Assembly: GCA_964510535.1 (NCBI GenBank)
Contig: CAZECG010000013.1
Location: 5,671-69,670, forward strand
Length of the DNA stretch: 64,000 bases
Source of the DNA: JAJPXC01 sp964510535
GTDB taxonomy: Bacteria; Bacteroidota; Bacteroidia; Bacteroidales; Muribaculaceae
Direction of reading: 5' to 3'
A program made the translations under genes and the position numbers. Below are positions 45,270 through 53,505 of the stretch, one piece after another (positions within the stretch are counted from its first letter, which is position 1; each line of letters starts with the position of its first letter). Below the pieces are notes generated by a model. The model searched no databases. It had not been told where the DNA came from and worked only from the letters and a program-made list of their open reading frames with translations.

Positions 45270-46427
45270 TCATTGTTGCGTCGGCTCGATGATTTTAATC
45301 ATAAGTGAGGCTTGGGTTGATTTGCCCTGCTTGTCCTCAGCATAAAAAGTGATTTTATATTCACCAATGGGAAGTAAGTTGCACAATTTGGCACTGAAAT
45401 TCACCACCATAGCATCAGTGCCGTCATCGTCATGCCGAGTCGCTATATTGATACCTTTTGAATATAGATCCGAGACGGTTGCTTCTGACGGATTAACGAG
45501 CGAGTAGGTGTCGGACGTGAATCCAAGCGTAGCAAACTGTTCACTCGTCATTGTCACCGATTTCAACCCCGACGGCGCCACAATCGTAACGGGATGTCGG
45601 CGGGACTCTCCACGGTTATATTGCTGCTCAAGCGCAATATCCATACCGTCTAACGCTATTGAGGGTGCTGTATTTATAGGAATTTCGTGGTAAACGTCAA
45701 CTTCAGTCTTATCTACCGTCAAATCAAACGTCATCCCCCCCTGAGGTGTCACGAATCCCGAGTAATTAAAGTGCAGTTTGTACTCGGTAGTGCGTTTAAC
45801 ATCACTGATTGTGCCCGACTTGACAAACGGCTTTCCGTCAAAAGTTTCAGCCGACAGAGTCCAATCCAAATCTTTGACCCCATTCGGCATCATAAAATAG
45901 CCTTTCCGCGTATCGTCACCGTCAAAGATAAGGGTGCCTCGTTTATGCCCGATTGTCAGTTGGTAGCTATTTAATGCATCTTTTACCTCGTTATCGTAAG
46001 ATACCGATACCACAACGTTTGCAAGCGGACAGTTGAGGTTAACCACCGAAGTTTCTCCTTTTCTGACCTCGAAAGGCTGATAACCACGATAGTATTTCGC
46101 CGTGAAAGATGCCGGCAGGCTGTCGCCCGACCATGCTTCCGCTACATAGCTGCCTGACATGAGCCATATCTGTGTAGGCAATTGAGAGACTCCGTTGTAG
46201 GTGCGTATACGACCTTGCGGATTGGAAATATATATGGTGCATCCATCGGCAAGTTGACCATCGCGGTCGGCTCCGGTTTCATTTAGGAACAGTGGTGACA
46301 ATGCGACACAACCATCTCCATCTTCGTTTCCTCCTCCGTCAGGTTCATAGTCGTCAGAGGATGAGCAGCCACATAATGCCAATGTAACTGCAGTCAATAT
46401 GATTTTGTCAAGTATCAGATTCTTCAT
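45270..46427 (-). CDS. DUF4493-domain surface lipoprotein
   Basis: The 385-residue protein has a lipobox (LALCGC, Cys at about 20) followed by an acidic Gly-rich linker (DYEPDGGGNEDGDG). A DUF4493-type domain follows: LTIYISNPQGRIRTYNG-like start, YVAEAWSGDSLPASFTAKYYRGYQPFEVRKGETSVVNLNCPLANVVVSVSYD, with the characteristic Y-x-A-E-A-W and Ser/Cys-rich core. The C-terminal 150 residues are Ig-like. Its ATG overlaps the stop of the upstream DUF4493 gene by 4 nt, so translation is coupled. Confidence 0.78.
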   Translation of the reverse strand: MKNLILDKIILTAVTLALCGCSSSDDYEPDGGGNEDGDGCVALSPLFLNETGADRDGQLADGCTIYISNPQGRIRTYNGVSQLPTQIWLMSGSYVAEAWSGDSLPASFTAKYYRGYQPFEVRKGETSVVNLNCPLANVVVSVSYDNEVKDALNSYQLTIGHKRGTLIFDGDDTRKGYFMMPNGVKDLDWTLSAETFDGKPFVKSGTISDVKRTTEYKLHFNYSGFVTPQGGMTFDLTVDKTEVDVYHEIPINTAPSIALDGMDIALEQQYNRGESRRHPVTIVAPSGLKSVTMTSEQFATLGFTSDTYSLVNPSEATVSDLYSKGINIATRHDDDGTDAMVVNFSAKLCNLLPIGEYKITFYAEDKQGKSTQASLMIKIIEPTQQ

Positions 46428-47614
46428 TGCTGCGGGGTGTAAAATTTGAGAGTGGCAGAAACCTTCAAACCTTTAGAATCAGTTACATCAAGCATGAAAT
46501 TATGGCTACCCGGGAAGAAAACGAGCAAAGGCATAAATGAAGATATATCGAACGTCAATGATTCCTTACCGATAATATCGTTGCCAGTCGGGAAGCCAAG
46601 CTCGTTCAACGCTTCATCAAATTCGCCGGGATGCGCGAGGTCAAAATGATCTGTCAGTCCGACTCCGATTAATTCCTCGGGGGTCAAAGATTCAGAAACT
46701 ATAGTAACTTCAAGTTTTTCAATGCCGTTGGGAGCGATGATATCGACACGTGCGACCAAATCATCGGTAACTGTGTTAACACTGTTCAAATCAAGAGTTT
46801 GACTGGTAATCGTCGGAGTATCATCCTCTCCGGGTCTGTCGCCCGGATCCGGGTCTTCTCCACCGGGGATATCAATATCGACATCGTCAAAAGTAATATC
46901 GGCATCTATAATCAATCCGGGGTCAATCGAGCCATTGTTAACCGAGAATGTCACATAATGGTGTTGTCCGGCTTCAATGCCGCTGAACGTTTTGAGGAGA
47001 GTGGTCTGATGCCCGTTGACGGTTCCGCTAAACGATGCTACCAAAGTCGATGCGCCGGCAGGCATCGCGAAATAACCGATGCGTGTTTCATCGGCAGAAA
47101 AATCAAGGGCCGCATTGTCGGCAGCGGTTATTGTCACTTTCGCATCATCACCAAGCGCAGCTTTCAAAGCGTCGGAATATCGGACAGAAACAGCGACATT
47201 AGACAACACACAGGTCATATCGCCCAAACTGCATATTTCATTTTCCTGTATGCTAAAAGATTTGGCGGCATGATAAAATGGAGAATCCCATGCCGCAGCC
47301 TGCAATGGAGCGTTTTCCACATCAATTTTATAATCCCCAACAGGGAGCGTCAGCACCTCGGGCATCTCACCATATTTCCAACTACCGCAGACGGCACCTG
47401 TGGCCGCATTGGTAATTGAAACAGTGTAGTCATTGACATCAAGTCCGGTTGATGGCAAAGTTTCCTTAATGGAATTGTCGACATCGAGATTCAAGGATGT
47501 AAACAAAACCTCGCCATCAGACGAAAGGAGTTTCTCGGGGTTCCAGTCGTTATCACATGACATCAACAATAGGGACACAGCTGAAACCGCGATTATATCG
47601 TTTAAATTTTTCAT
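46424..47614 (-). CDS. DUF4493-domain surface lipoprotein
   Basis: The 396-residue protein has a lipoprotein signal (LLLMSC, Cys at about 20). A DUF4493 domain with DYTVSITNAATGAVCGSWKYGEMPEVLTLPVGDYKIDVEN and ICSLGDMTCVLSNVAVSVRYSDALKAAL follows, then an acidic linker (PGGEDPDPGDRPGEDD) and a C-terminal Ig-like domain. It is the second gene of the operon, 24 nt after the DUF4493-PCMD gene. The acidic proline-glycine linker separates two beta domains and is typical of surface-exposed lipoproteins. Confidence 0.78.
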   Translation of the reverse strand: MKNLNDIIAVSAVSLLLMSCDNDWNPEKLLSSDGEVLFTSLNLDVDNSIKETLPSTGLDVNDYTVSITNAATGAVCGSWKYGEMPEVLTLPVGDYKIDVENAPLQAAAWDSPFYHAAKSFSIQENEICSLGDMTCVLSNVAVSVRYSDALKAALGDDAKVTITAADNAALDFSADETRIGYFAMPAGASTLVASFSGTVNGHQTTLLKTFSGIEAGQHHYVTFSVNNGSIDPGLIIDADITFDDVDIDIPGGEDPDPGDRPGEDDTPTITSQTLDLNSVNTVTDDLVARVDIIAPNGIEKLEVTIVSESLTPEELIGVGLTDHFDLAHPGEFDEALNELGFPTGNDIIGKESLTFDISSFMPLLVFFPGSHNFMLDVTDSKGLKVSATLKFYTPQQ

Positions 47615-47638
47615 ATCAATTAGTGTAATAATTTGTCA

Positions 47639-50194
47639 TTAGTAAGCGAATGAGATGTCGTCAATCCACAAAGAACTTCCTCTTGCCGCACCGGCTACGA
47701 GATCGTTGACCAAAGGGATATTGGCAGTCTCATAATCAATGGAACCCATTGAAACGGAAGATGAGAACATCAGTTTAAGGTGGGTTGGACGCAAACCAAA
47801 TACCGGGTATTCCAATGGGATATTGAAAGAAGTGTAACCGGGAGCGAGCGGAAGCTCGGCAGTGGTTGACGCTACGACAGTCTGAGTTCCATCGTCGTCC
47901 CGATAAAGAGTTACCGACACGCAGCCTTTGTCAAGAGGAAAGCCATGAGCTGCCGGCATATATTTGTAGTATCCGGTCAAAGCCGACGGTCGAGATGAAA
48001 ACGATATTCCTTCATCGTAAACTTCGGAATTATCGGCTGCGGAATAACTGTAACTTCCGAGAAACAATTTACCGGCTGCTCGAAACGCCACTTCTGGCAC
48101 ATTGGGATTATATGGTAAAAATTCACCGACATTTTGTGCGTAATCTTTAATCGGTTTCCCATTCACATCCCAAGCGACGCTTGTGAGCTTCATCGCTTTA
48201 GAACCATTTTTGCTATCGTTGACAATCATCGCCGACAATTGCTGATACCAAGTGTTTTTATGCTTGGCATCCTTGCACATAGTTTTATCGTTGACGGTGG
48301 CCCATCCACCTTCGGGCAAATAAAGGTCGGCAGACCAATAGTTCTGATGATTATAGATTCCGACATGGGTTTGAGAATATCTTCCGCCCGAAGGCAGGTT
48401 ATAATACTCCTCTTTCAGCTTAGCTTTCTCAAAATCGCCGTTTGGAATCGTGGCCGCTTTCTCTGTGGAGAATCTTACGGGGTCGGTAAAAACCTTCTTA
48501 CTGTTTCCAGGTAAAGCAGTCGCTTTGATTTCGTAGGATGTAGCAGGATTAAGTCCTGAGACAGTAACCATACCTTTATTGTCGTTGCGCCGCACGATAT
48601 GCAATCGGCTGCCACCGGCATCAATAACTTCAATCTGACGCGCTATGGCGGCTGCCACGTCAGGGTCGGAGTGGATAATTTTGATTACAGTCGATGTCGC
48701 AAAAGGGTCGACCTCCAATCTAAAATCGGGAGATTGACGTTCCATCACTAACTCCCCCTTGGCAACCCCGTTGTAAAGCATCATAACGGGTAAGTCACTT
48801 GTTCCTTCAGGGGCTTTGAATGACACAATCCACTCGGCACCGTTATCAGCGATTGACACTATCGGGAGGGCAATCCAACTCCCGGATAAAATTCCTGCAA
48901 GTGACAATCTCGACGCATCAGCCAATTCGGTCGATGGTTTGACTTTTATGGCCGCCGTGGTTTTGCCGACAATTATGGGAGACACCTGAGAGGCAGTGAA
49001 AGACACTTCGTTAAAATTGAGGAGAAGTGAGACCGGCTCGCTTGACTTCCCATAGGCGTCGACAGCGATGAGAGAGAAAGTGAGATTGTCACCATCAGAG
49101 GGATGTATATTCGCAACAAAATCAGTAAAATCTATTTCAGCCATTTTATAGGGATTTCGCCACAGTCCTTTGACGTGTAGCCCCATGCCTTCAAGAAGCG
49201 ACTGCTGTGCATCGGTCGCTTTCATTAAATCAAATTCTGACGGTATTCCCGCATCTTGCATCGATGTGACTCGAGAAGAAAGAATGACTTTGGCTATCCC
49301 TGCCCCAGCCGATATAGTCGCAGATAACTTTGTGGACGCCGAGGCTCCTTCAGTTATTGTGAACGGTTGTCCTGACACGAACCCGTTAGCGAATATGGCG
49401 GGAGCGGGAGAGCTCATCAGTTCGTCGCTCAAATCAATGACAACATCACGAGAGTCGGTAGTGTCATCGAAAGAAATAATCAATTTTGCATTTCCCATCT
49501 CGCCATTATTCACATCGAGCTTCACGCGATAATGATGCCGAGGTTGTGCGATTATCGGGGTCGGAGCGACAAACGAAGCAGACTGACCGTTAGGATTGGT
49601 GACCGAAACGGTAAATGTCACATTGCCCGGACAGATATACACCGGCCGGAACTCATCTTTGCCATATTGCAAATATCCGCCACCATCGGAATGAATCAGA
49701 GTTGAATAATCGCTGAAATAGCCTTTGAAGGCTTCTGTGGCCGATACCGATACCATTGAGTTCGCCAGGCTACAGACTATTTGCACTTTAGTAGTCTCAG
49801 CTTCTCGAACCGACAGAGACTGCTCGCCATAGTAATAAGCTGCGTCAAAGCCCTCCTTATCGATTGAACCGAAAGCAGCCTCCATGACATAGTCACCAAT
49901 ATTATACAATCCGTCAGTGGGAAAATCGCTGAACTTCTCCCATGTTTTGGAAAAAGCGCCATCGACAGACCTGAGAGTCAATGAAAAATCCTCGGGACTT
50001 ATTCCATCGACTGCCGATGTCTCTCCCTGTCCGGGGACAATAGCAGACAAAACTTCTGCATCAACATTGATGTCAGCGGCAATTTGACCGTTTCCAAGAC
50101 GAGAAGGTCCGTCATCGGTGTCACAAGCTGACAGCACCAGTAAATTTAGTCCTAATAAGCAGTTTATAAATTTCATTACAATACACTGTTTCAC
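47639..50194 (-). CDS. Large DUF4493-PCMD fusion surface lipoprotein
   Basis: The 851-residue protein starts with a lipoprotein signal (LLVLSAC, Cys at about 24). The DUF4493 domain covers about 30-240 (DFSLTLRSVDGAFSKTWEKFSDFP, YVMEAAFGSIDKEGFDAAYYYGEQSLSVREAETTKVQIVCSLANSMVSV). Ig-like and fibronectin-like regions occupy the middle (STEKAAT at about 575). A PCMD domain ends the protein (AAGKLFLGSYSY, GLRPTHLKLMFSS, SLWIDDISFAY). It joins in one chain the two modules that are separate in the same operon and is the first gene, behind a -7-like box at 50251-50258. Likely a lipid-anchored surface protein. Confidence 0.8.
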   Translation of the reverse strand: MKQCIVMKFINCLLGLNLLVLSACDTDDGPSRLGNGQIAADINVDAEVLSAIVPGQGETSAVDGISPEDFSLTLRSVDGAFSKTWEKFSDFPTDGLYNIGDYVMEAAFGSIDKEGFDAAYYYGEQSLSVREAETTKVQIVCSLANSMVSVSATEAFKGYFSDYSTLIHSDGGGYLQYGKDEFRPVYICPGNVTFTVSVTNPNGQSASFVAPTPIIAQPRHHYRVKLDVNNGEMGNAKLIISFDDTTDSRDVVIDLSDELMSSPAPAIFANGFVSGQPFTITEGASASTKLSATISAGAGIAKVILSSRVTSMQDAGIPSEFDLMKATDAQQSLLEGMGLHVKGLWRNPYKMAEIDFTDFVANIHPSDGDNLTFSLIAVDAYGKSSEPVSLLLNFNEVSFTASQVSPIIVGKTTAAIKVKPSTELADASRLSLAGILSGSWIALPIVSIADNGAEWIVSFKAPEGTSDLPVMMLYNGVAKGELVMERQSPDFRLEVDPFATSTVIKIIHSDPDVAAAIARQIEVIDAGGSRLHIVRRNDNKGMVTVSGLNPATSYEIKATALPGNSKKVFTDPVRFSTEKAATIPNGDFEKAKLKEEYYNLPSGGRYSQTHVGIYNHQNYWSADLYLPEGGWATVNDKTMCKDAKHKNTWYQQLSAMIVNDSKNGSKAMKLTSVAWDVNGKPIKDYAQNVGEFLPYNPNVPEVAFRAAGKLFLGSYSYSAADNSEVYDEGISFSSRPSALTGYYKYMPAAHGFPLDKGCVSVTLYRDDDGTQTVVASTTAELPLAPGYTSFNIPLEYPVFGLRPTHLKLMFSSSVSMGSIDYETANIPLVNDLVAGAARGSSLWIDDISFAY

Positions 50195-50250
50195 AATGAT
50201 TTGAAGAAAGAAAAAAGCAGATTTGGGTTTAGTTGAATTTTAAAACTGTA

Positions 50251-50258
50251 AAGGTAAT
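50251..50258 (-). promoter_or_regulatory. -7-like box for the DUF4493/PCMD operon
   Basis: The minus strand reads TACCTTTA, one mismatch from TAnnTTTG. It lies 57 nt upstream of the ATG at 50194. No good -33 TTTG is seen. Confidence 0.4.
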
Positions 50259-50390
50259 GATTTTTTATGATTTTCAGTCACACATAAATGCTAAATACAT
50301 TAACAATCGTGAAGAAAGATTCCAAGAAGGATTCCAATAGGAAGTGCAAGATTAGTGATTTGTTTGAGATTGCCCATACGTAGCAACTCA

Positions 50391-50600
50391 CAGATTCCAT
50401 CAGGTGTGGTCAACCGTGTGAACCCAAGCATACGCCATTGATTATCAAATATTTACATCTCACAATATGCACAAAGTTCTGTAATATGCATGAAAATTAG
50501 AAAATATTTTACTATATTTGTGAAAACAAAACGCATTAGCGGTAGCCATAATGAGGTTCTTACTACTCGCTAATGATAAGTCGAATTTATCGAACCTCCC
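50391..50600 (+). promoter_or_regulatory. Copy B of the three-copy promoter/leader element (pseudoknot-capable RNA)
   Basis: TATATTTG (50513-50520) is a -7 box; the transcript would start near 50527. Stem arm CATTAGCG (50534-50541) pairs perfectly with CGCTAATG (50568-50575), with a further GTAG/CTAC stem across one bulged T. Loop segment GAGGTTC (50553-50559) is the exact complement of downstream GAACCTC (50592-50598), giving an H-type pseudoknot or an alternative hairpin. The 49-nt core is identical to copy C at 48 positions. Similarity to copy C extends upstream to CAGATTCCATCAGGTGTGG (50391-50409). It lies about 90 nt before the CapD/WbpM-like ATG. Confidence 0.75.
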
Positions 50601-50687
50601 GTCTGAATTTGGTCTGCCGACTGGACATACTGTAAATAGCGGATATAAACACTCTTGAGCCTATTCTCGCATTACCTGTTTGAATCT

Positions 50688-52691
50688 ATGATGGAAAGTT
50701 TACTGAATAAATTGTCAAGGTCACAATATATACACCATCTACTTGACACCCCGGCCCCCCGGTGGACTATATGCCTGGTAGATATGCTCATTGTCGTGAT
50801 GAGTTGTGTACTGACTTTCACTTTCAGCGAAATCAATGACAACGATGGGCCATCGTGGACATATTCGCCATGGATAAGGGGGGCGGTTGTTGTCGGGATA
50901 TACTTCCTATGCAGCCTAATCGTCAAAAGCTATAAATACGTTCTACGATTATCGGTCATAGCCGATCTTTATAGAATCACGATGATGATAACTTTTGCAT
51001 CTATCATTTTGACAATAGTGACATTAGGCATTCAGGCACTTACTCACGAACTGTTTTTCCGCATATGGAACGTATTTCTTATCGCAGTTTTTTCGTTCAC
51101 AATGATGATGTGTCTGCGACTCGGACTAAAATATGTTTACACATTGTTTATCAACTCAATTTCCAAGAGGGAAAGAGTGATAATGCTTGGGTCGGCGATT
51201 AATTCCTATTTTCTGGCAAGCGCATTGAAATATGAGGTGAACGGTCAGTTTGAGCCAGTGGCCTTAATCAGTCTGTCGAGTAAAGAAGCCACCAAACCCA
51301 TCAACGGAATACCGGTTTTGAAATATAACGAGGATGATATAGAAGACATATTCAACAAATTTAACTGCAAGACTTTACTATTCCTTTCCAGCCAAATTGA
51401 GTTCATGAAAAGTGGAGCGGCTGATGTATTTCTCGGACATGGCATCAAATTATTAATGCTCAACCAAGTAGAAGAATTTACGACAAGCGAGGTTGGTCAT
51501 CAGCCCCTTTCATCACACGTCCATCACACCAATATAGAGGATTTACTTGGCCGAGAGCCTATTAAGACCGAGAATCCAAGAGTTAACCGAATTATAAGAA
51601 ACTCCGTTGTGATGATTACCGGCGCCGCAGGCTCCATTGGGTCTGAAATCGTCAGACAAGTGGCGCAATTCGGAGCTAAAGAGATAGTGCTTCTCGATCA
51701 GGCCGAGTCGCCAATGCATGAAATGCAGCTTGAGATGGAAGAAAAGTTTCCGGGCACCAACGTTCATTTATATATAGGGGATGTCACGAACCGAGAGCGT
51801 ATGGAACGGGCATTCGTCAAGTACCGTCCGCGGTTTGTGTTCCATGCCGCAGCCTATAAACACGTTCCCATGATGGAACACAATCCATCAGAGGCCGTAT
51901 TGACTAATGTATTCGGCACCAAGAATATAGCAGATCTTTCGATGCTCTACGGCGTAGAAAAGTTTGTTATGATTTCGACCGACAAGGCGGTCAACCCAAC
52001 CAATATAATGGGGGCTTCAAAACGAATCGCAGAGATATATGTCCAGTCTCTATTTTTCCGTAACCAAAAACTACACGACCATCCGACAACCCAATTCATC
52101 ACCACTCGGTTTGGGAATGTTCTGGGGTCAAACGGGTCGGTCATCCCCCGCTTCCACCAACAAATAAAAAATGGTGGCCCCGTCACAGTGACCCACCGCG
52201 ACATGATTAGGTATTTCATGACTATTCCAGAGGCTTGCTCACTCGTTTTGGAAGCCGGCTGCATGGGCTCAGGCGGAGAGATTTACATATTTGACATGGG
52301 CAAACCTGTAAAAATCTATGATTTAGCCTGCCGCATGATTTCACTGGCCGGACTTAGAGCGGGCAAAGATATCAAAATAGTAGAGACGGGGCTACGTCCC
52401 GGAGAGAAATTATATGAGGAGCTTCTCAGCGACCGAGAACGCACTATTTCAACACATCATCCCAAAATCATGATTGCCAAAGTGAGAGTCTATGACTATG
52501 TAAACGTCAAAGAGCACTTAGCCGAGTTGAAAAAGTCGCTCGACAGCGGAGACAACCACGCTCTTGTGCTTGAAATGAAACATATCGTGCCGGAATATGT
52601 GTCACGCAATTCGGAATGGGAAAAAATAGATAGCGAAGTGAGAAAAGAGTGCGGCGGGCACAACGTAGTTGAAATACCCAATCCAAACTAA
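50688..52691 (+). CDS. Membrane-anchored UDP-sugar 4,6-dehydratase/epimerase (CapD/WbpM/FlaA1 family)
   Basis: The 667-residue protein has four N-terminal membrane helices (residues about 27-165), a PglD-like CoA-binding-type Rossmann segment (RERVIMLGSAINSYFLASAL) and a C-terminal SDR domain with TGAAGSIGSEIVRQ near 309. The active-site segment STDKAVNPTNIMGASKR, near 430, has Met in place of the SDR tyrosine, as is usual in WbpM/FlaA1-type dehydratases. Such enzymes start synthesis of QuiNAc- or pseudaminic-type sugars for capsule or O-antigen. The ATG at 50688 (or 50691) is preferred over a TTG 33 nt upstream. It sits behind copy B of the leader element, without other capsule genes nearby. 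Confidence 0.9.
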   Translation: MMESLLNKLSRSQYIHHLLDTPAPRWTICLVDMLIVVMSCVLTFTFSEINDNDGPSWTYSPWIRGAVVVGIYFLCSLIVKSYKYVLRLSVIADLYRITMMITFASIILTIVTLGIQALTHELFFRIWNVFLIAVFSFTMMMCLRLGLKYVYTLFINSISKRERVIMLGSAINSYFLASALKYEVNGQFEPVALISLSSKEATKPINGIPVLKYNEDDIEDIFNKFNCKTLLFLSSQIEFMKSGAADVFLGHGIKLLMLNQVEEFTTSEVGHQPLSSHVHHTNIEDLLGREPIKTENPRVNRIIRNSVVMITGAAGSIGSEIVRQVAQFGAKEIVLLDQAESPMHEMQLEMEEKFPGTNVHLYIGDVTNRERMERAFVKYRPRFVFHAAAYKHVPMMEHNPSEAVLTNVFGTKNIADLSMLYGVEKFVMISTDKAVNPTNIMGASKRIAEIYVQSLFFRNQKLHDHPTTQFITTRFGNVLGSNGSVIPRFHQQIKNGGPVTVTHRDMIRYFMTIPEACSLVLEAGCMGSGGEIYIFDMGKPVKIYDLACRMISLAGLRAGKDIKIVETGLRPGEKLYEELLSDRERTISTHHPKIMIAKVRVYDYVNVKEHLAELKKSLDSGDNHALVLEMKHIVPEYVSRNSEWEKIDSEVRKECGGHNVVEIPNPN

Positions 52692-52704
52692 TAGGAGATT
52701 ATAT

Positions 52705-53346
52705 ATGAACAGAATTTTACATATCGCAGCAGTGACTGCGCTTTTGTGTCTGTGCGGGACACAAAGTGCGCTGGCCGATATAAAGGATTTCTTAGGCAAA
52801 CTTGGCGGAGACAGCGATGCAATAGAGGGCATCACGAATATAATCGGCGATATTGCGGGTGGAGGTGTCGAGCTAAAAGACCTTACAGGAGACTGGGAAT
52901 ATGTCGCCCCCGCGGTATCGTTCAGAAGTGACAATCTTTTGAAAAAAGCCGGTGGAGCAGCTGCCGCAGCTAAGATTGAAAAAGAAATCGAGCCATATTA
53001 CCAGAAAGCCGGATTAACGGGTCTGAAAATGAAATTCAACGCTGACAGCACTTTTGTAATGAAAGTCAGACGTGTGGAATTGAAAGGCAATGTCACTAAA
53101 AATAAGGATGGGCAGTATCTATTTGAGTTCAAGGCATTCGGCAAGATAAGAATTGGTTCGATGACCGCTTATATGAGCCGATCGGGGAAGAACGTCAATT
53201 TGACATTTGATGTATCAAAACTTATTTCACTCGTCGAAAAGATTTCGGCGATTTCTGGAAACGCATCAATCAAAGGAATAGCGACATTGTTAAGCAGCTA
53301 TGACGGTTTGAACGCAGGCTTTGAGTTGAAGAAAGCATCGGAATAA
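52705..53346 (+). CDS. DUF4923 family secreted lipocalin-like protein
   Basis: The ATG at 52705 was chosen because AGGAG lies 8 nt upstream and the signal peptide MNRILHIAAVTALLCLCGTQSALA begins there; the extended frame overlaps the previous gene. The 213-residue product contains the DUF4923 block DLTGDWEYVAPAVSFRSDNLLKKAGGAAAAAKIEKEIEPYYQKAGL at about residues 60-105, then an antiparallel beta region. It could be a small barrel or lipid-binding protein. Function is unknown. It is 13 nt after the dehydratase stop, so probably co-transcribed. The visible Shine-Dalgarno is unusual for this phylum. Confidence 0.8.
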   Translation: MNRILHIAAVTALLCLCGTQSALADIKDFLGKLGGDSDAIEGITNIIGDIAGGGVELKDLTGDWEYVAPAVSFRSDNLLKKAGGAAAAAKIEKEIEPYYQKAGLTGLKMKFNADSTFVMKVRRVELKGNVTKNKDGQYLFEFKAFGKIRIGSMTAYMSRSGKNVNLTFDVSKLISLVEKISAISGNASIKGIATLLSSYDGLNAGFELKKASE

Positions 53347-53505
53347 ATCGGTGGCATATATCATATAAATCAAATTGCGCCTTACGCCCACTGCGATAAG
53401 GATGGTTTGTGACATCCTCATCGGGGGTGATACTGAGTTCAAAGCAGGATAACATGGCCACCTGCGATGTCGAGGTGTATTTTATGAAGTTAAGATGTGA
53501 GCCTC

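Larger units (their letters stand above)
50195..50687. other. Divergent intergenic region carrying copy B of the leader element
   Basis: No gene fits here. The first 65 nt hold a minus-strand -7-like box for the DUF4493 operon (plus-strand TAAAGGTA at 50251-50258). From 50391 the sequence is homologous to the region upstream of the DUF262 operon. The core leader element spans 50513-50598. Confidence 0.7.

Noticed and set aside
50534..50575. Leader stem as an intrinsic terminator
   Set aside because: No T-tract follows the stem in any copy, and it is at the 5' end of the predicted transcript.
50513..50598. Copy B as a phase-variable invertible promoter
   Set aside because: The dyad arms are 8 nt and only 26 nt apart, and the promoter lies outside them. 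No recombinase gene is nearby.
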